This document shows positions 5,804 to 7,640 of a stretch of DNA of 7,640 nucleotides, one piece after another (within the stretch, counting starts at the first letter, position 1; every line of letters begins with the position of its first letter). The stretch is from positions 1-7,640 of the forward strand of contig USSL01000077.1 in assembly GCA_900557175.1 (NCBI GenBank). Reading direction: 5' to 3'. The DNA is from an uncultured Eubacteriales bacterium. GTDB taxonomy: Bacteria > Bacillota > Clostridia > Lachnospirales > Lachnospiraceae. The notes under the pieces were generated by a model that worked only from the letters and a program-made list of their open reading frames with translations, searched no databases and was not told the origin of the DNA. Made by a program: the position numbers and the translations under genes.

Positions 5804-7608
5804 TGATACAGATAGGTTCACTTGTTGACGGTAAGTATAAGGTGCTTGGAAAAATCGGTCAGGGCGGGATGAGCGTCGTTTATTTGGCGCTCAATGAAAG
5901 AGCCAATAAAACATGGGCGATTAAAGAAGTGCGTAAAGACGGTGTCCAGGATTTTGCAACGGTGCGGCAGGGCCTTATTGCTGAGACAAATATTTTAAAA
6001 GGATTGAATCATAAATATTTGCCGAGCATTGTTGATGTGATTGATGACGGCGAATCTTTTCTTATTGTTATGGACTATATTCAGGGAAAATCCCTGAAGG
6101 AAATATTGAAAGAAACGATGGCTTCGGAAGGACTTCCGATTGGCGTGGAAGATGTCGTTGCGTGGGGAAAGCAGCTGTGCGATGTTCTTTATTATTTACA
6201 TACGCGGCCGGATCCTATTATTTACAGAGATATGAAGCCGGCCAATGTTATGCTTAAGCCGGATGGGGAAATTTCTTTAATTGATTTTGGTACAGCACGG
6301 GTTTTTAAGACAGGTAATTCAGAGGATACGGTATGCCTTGGAACACCGGGATATGCGGCGCCTGAACAGTATGGCGGCAACGGTCAGACAAGAGCGCAGA
6401 CGGATATTTATTGCCTTGGTGCGACGATGCATCATTTGATTACAGGGCGCGATCCGGCGGCAACGCCTTTTAATTTCCCGCCGATTACACAGTGCCGTCC
6501 GACACTTATTGACGAGACGCCGAGAGAGTTAAGAAATATGCTCCTCGGACTTGAAATTATTATCAAAAAGTGCACTCAGTATGAGATGAAAAACAGGTAT
6601 CAGACGTGTGCCGAATTAAGATATGACTTAGATCATCCTGAAGAACTTGGACTTCCTTATAGAAAAAAATTGAGACATAAGATGACTGCTTTTAGTGTAT
6701 GTGCAGGGATGTCAGTGCTTTTAGGCGCCGGCGCGGTATTCGGAACGGTGATGGAAAGCGCCACTGAAAAAAGTGGTTATGATTATTATATCAGTGAGGC
6801 GTCTGTAGCGTCTGCCTCTGAAAAGTTTGATTTGTATGAAAAAGCCATTGCCCTGAATCCGACAAGGGAAGATGCCTATTTGTCTATTCTTGACACAATG
6901 CTTGAAGATAATGATTTTTCAACAGAGGATGATATAAGACTGACATCCATATTAAATTCACGCTATAACAACCGCGGACAGGATAATAAAACGTATTTTC
7001 AGGCAAATAAAAGTGGTTATGTAGAGTTTTCTTATCAGCTTGGGCTTGCTTATTATTATTCCGTCGGCGGCAGCGGTGACAAATCCTCGGCAGTCGGATG
7101 GTTTAATAATGTGACGGCAGCCGATATGTCGGAGCTTGATTTTGGTGAGAATAACAAGTATAAAGAAAGCTGGCAGGCGCGGGCAAAGATTCTCGGAAAG
7201 ATAAGCAGCTATTATAAAAATAAGCTTGGTATTACAAATCAGATGGGTGATGCGGAAGTTTCTTATCTTGATTATTGGAATGATCTGATGGCTTTGATGG
7301 ACGACGGCGTAGCAGATAAGGACAATATTATTACAGAGCTGCGGCTGTACAATGAAATTGTTTATCAAATCTATACGAGAACATTGGAATTTAAAAATGA
7401 GGCAGGGCTGACCGAAAAAGACATGAATGAAGCATTGTCGGAAATTTCAAAACGGCTTGATCAGATGAACACGTCGGGCAATCAGCTTGCAAAGCAGCTT
7501 GTCAATGAAATCATGGAAAATATGGATCTTGCCGTAAAAAATATTGCAGCAACTTATGCCGCAGGCAGTTTTGATGCTGAAATTTCAGAACAGGAGGGCG
7601 GACAATGA
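5803..7608 (+). CDS. Transmembrane Hanks-type Ser/Thr protein kinase without PASTA repeats
   Basis: From ATG 5803 the protein has 601 residues. The N-terminal kinase domain (about 10-275) has a complete active site: glycine loop GQGGMSVVY (19-27), ATP-binding K41 (AIKEV), helix-C E61, catalytic loop YRDMKPAN (D143, K145, N148; Tyr replaces the usual His of HRD, as in many clostridial homologues), DFG 161-163, and GTPGYAAPEQYGG at the end of the activation segment. After a basic juxtamembrane stretch (RKKLRHK) one membrane helix lies at about 295-317. The outer region of roughly 284 residues has no PASTA repeats; it looks helical and TPR-like (YEKAIALNP near 345-353; SYQLGLAYYY near 410-419). 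The start codon overlaps the phosphatase stop (TGATG), implying translational coupling. It probably phosphorylates the FHA protein and itself (inference); the outer domain may sense an envelope signal or partner (inference). Confidence 0.95.
   Translation: MIQIGSLVDGKYKVLGKIGQGGMSVVYLALNERANKTWAIKEVRKDGVQDFATVRQGLIAETNILKGLNHKYLPSIVDVIDDGESFLIVMDYIQGKSLKEILKETMASEGLPIGVEDVVAWGKQLCDVLYYLHTRPDPIIYRDMKPANVMLKPDGEISLIDFGTARVFKTGNSEDTVCLGTPGYAAPEQYGGNGQTRAQTDIYCLGATMHHLITGRDPAATPFNFPPITQCRPTLIDETPRELRNMLLGLEIIIKKCTQYEMKNRYQTCAELRYDLDHPEELGLPYRKKLRHKMTAFSVCAGMSVLLGAGAVFGTVMESATEKSGYDYYISEASVASASEKFDLYEKAIALNPTREDAYLSILDTMLEDNDFSTEDDIRLTSILNSRYNNRGQDNKTYFQANKSGYVEFSYQLGLAYYYSVGGSGDKSSAVGWFNNVTAADMSELDFGENNKYKESWQARAKILGKISSYYKNKLGITNQMGDAEVSYLDYWNDLMALMDDGVADKDNIITELRLYNEIVYQIYTRTLEFKNEAGLTEKDMNEALSEISKRLDQMNTSGNQLAKQLVNEIMENMDLAVKNIAATYAAGSFDAEISEQEGGQ
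7592..7597 (+). promoter_or_regulatory. Ribosome binding site of the truncated downstream gene
   Basis: AGGAGG lies seven bases before ATG 7605, the same sequence and spacing as the kinase site at 5790. It supports a real gene starting at the window edge. Confidence 0.8.
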
Positions 7609-7640
7609 GCACACAAAATTTTGAGCAGCTTATGAATTTG
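7605..7640 (+). CDS. Start of a further operon gene, cut by the window end
   Basis: The ATG overlaps the kinase stop in an ATGA arrangement (kinase TGA 7606-7608), behind a strong ribosome binding site. Only 12 residues, MSTQNFEQLMNL, are visible before the window ends. I do not recognise the protein. The overlap makes it a translationally coupled member of the phospho-signalling operon, so its product is probably a target, a scaffold or an output of the kinase system (inference). Confidence 0.7.
   Translation, partial: MSTQNFEQLMNL

Noticed and set aside
5785..5805. Kinase start at ATG 5785, six residues longer
   Set aside because: AGGAGG at 5790-5795 is ideally placed for ATG 5803 and would be internal to the longer form.
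6958..7368. Reverse-strand open frame of 136 codons opposite the kinase outer domain
   Set aside because: Hydrophobic, motif-free and fully antisense to a well supported gene; no start signals seen.

Overview
The window looks like a chromosomal segment of a Gram-positive, low-to-mid GC Firmicute, most likely a clostridial or Lachnospiraceae-type bacterium (inference). The reasons are the secA-prfB gene order, strong AGGAGG-type ribosome binding sites, a type I membrane protein with clostridial-style FIVAR and FHA modules, and Hanks-type Ser/Thr kinase signalling. All genes lie on the + strand. I see no mobile element, CRISPR array, rRNA or tRNA.

Layout. Positions 1-29 are the last eight codons and stop of secA. 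Positions 154-1276 are prfB (release factor 2). Its first 25 codons lie in a different frame from the rest and are joined by the classical autoregulatory +1 frameshift at an in-frame TGA (229-231). prfB is followed by a strong intrinsic terminator (1325-1370) and then by about 300 bases without a gene, ending in a promoter and a putative operator. Positions 1671-3125 encode a 484-residue protein with an N-terminal XRE/Cro-type helix-turn-helix and about 400 residues I do not recognise. After a 108-base gap with its own promoter comes a tightly packed operon. It holds 3234-5009, a secreted trypsin-like protease domain with a FIVAR repeat, one membrane helix and a cytoplasmic FHA domain; 5024-5803, a PP2C phosphatase; 5803-7608, a transmembrane Ser/Thr kinase without PASTA repeats; and 7605 onward, a further gene cut by the window end.

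How the genes may work together. The kinase/phosphatase pair would set the phosphorylation state of threonines, and the FHA domain would read it. The protease-FHA protein carries two ETxVL motifs (ETSVL, ETTVL) just before its FHA domain. This resembles the kinase-target motif of the actinobacterial FHA switch proteins GarA/OdhI, so the protein may be both substrate and reader, linking an extracellular protease to an intracellular phospho-switch. The bipartite direct repeat GTAACA-N6-GTAACATAT occurs once upstream of the HTH gene and once upstream of the protease-FHA operon. This suggests that the HTH protein controls itself and the signalling operon. The individual families are known. The combination (an HTH protein with a novel sensor-like region, a shared operator, a protease-TM-FHA fusion with a phospho-switch motif, PP2C and a non-PASTA kinase) is the part that may be an undescribed envelope-sensing system.
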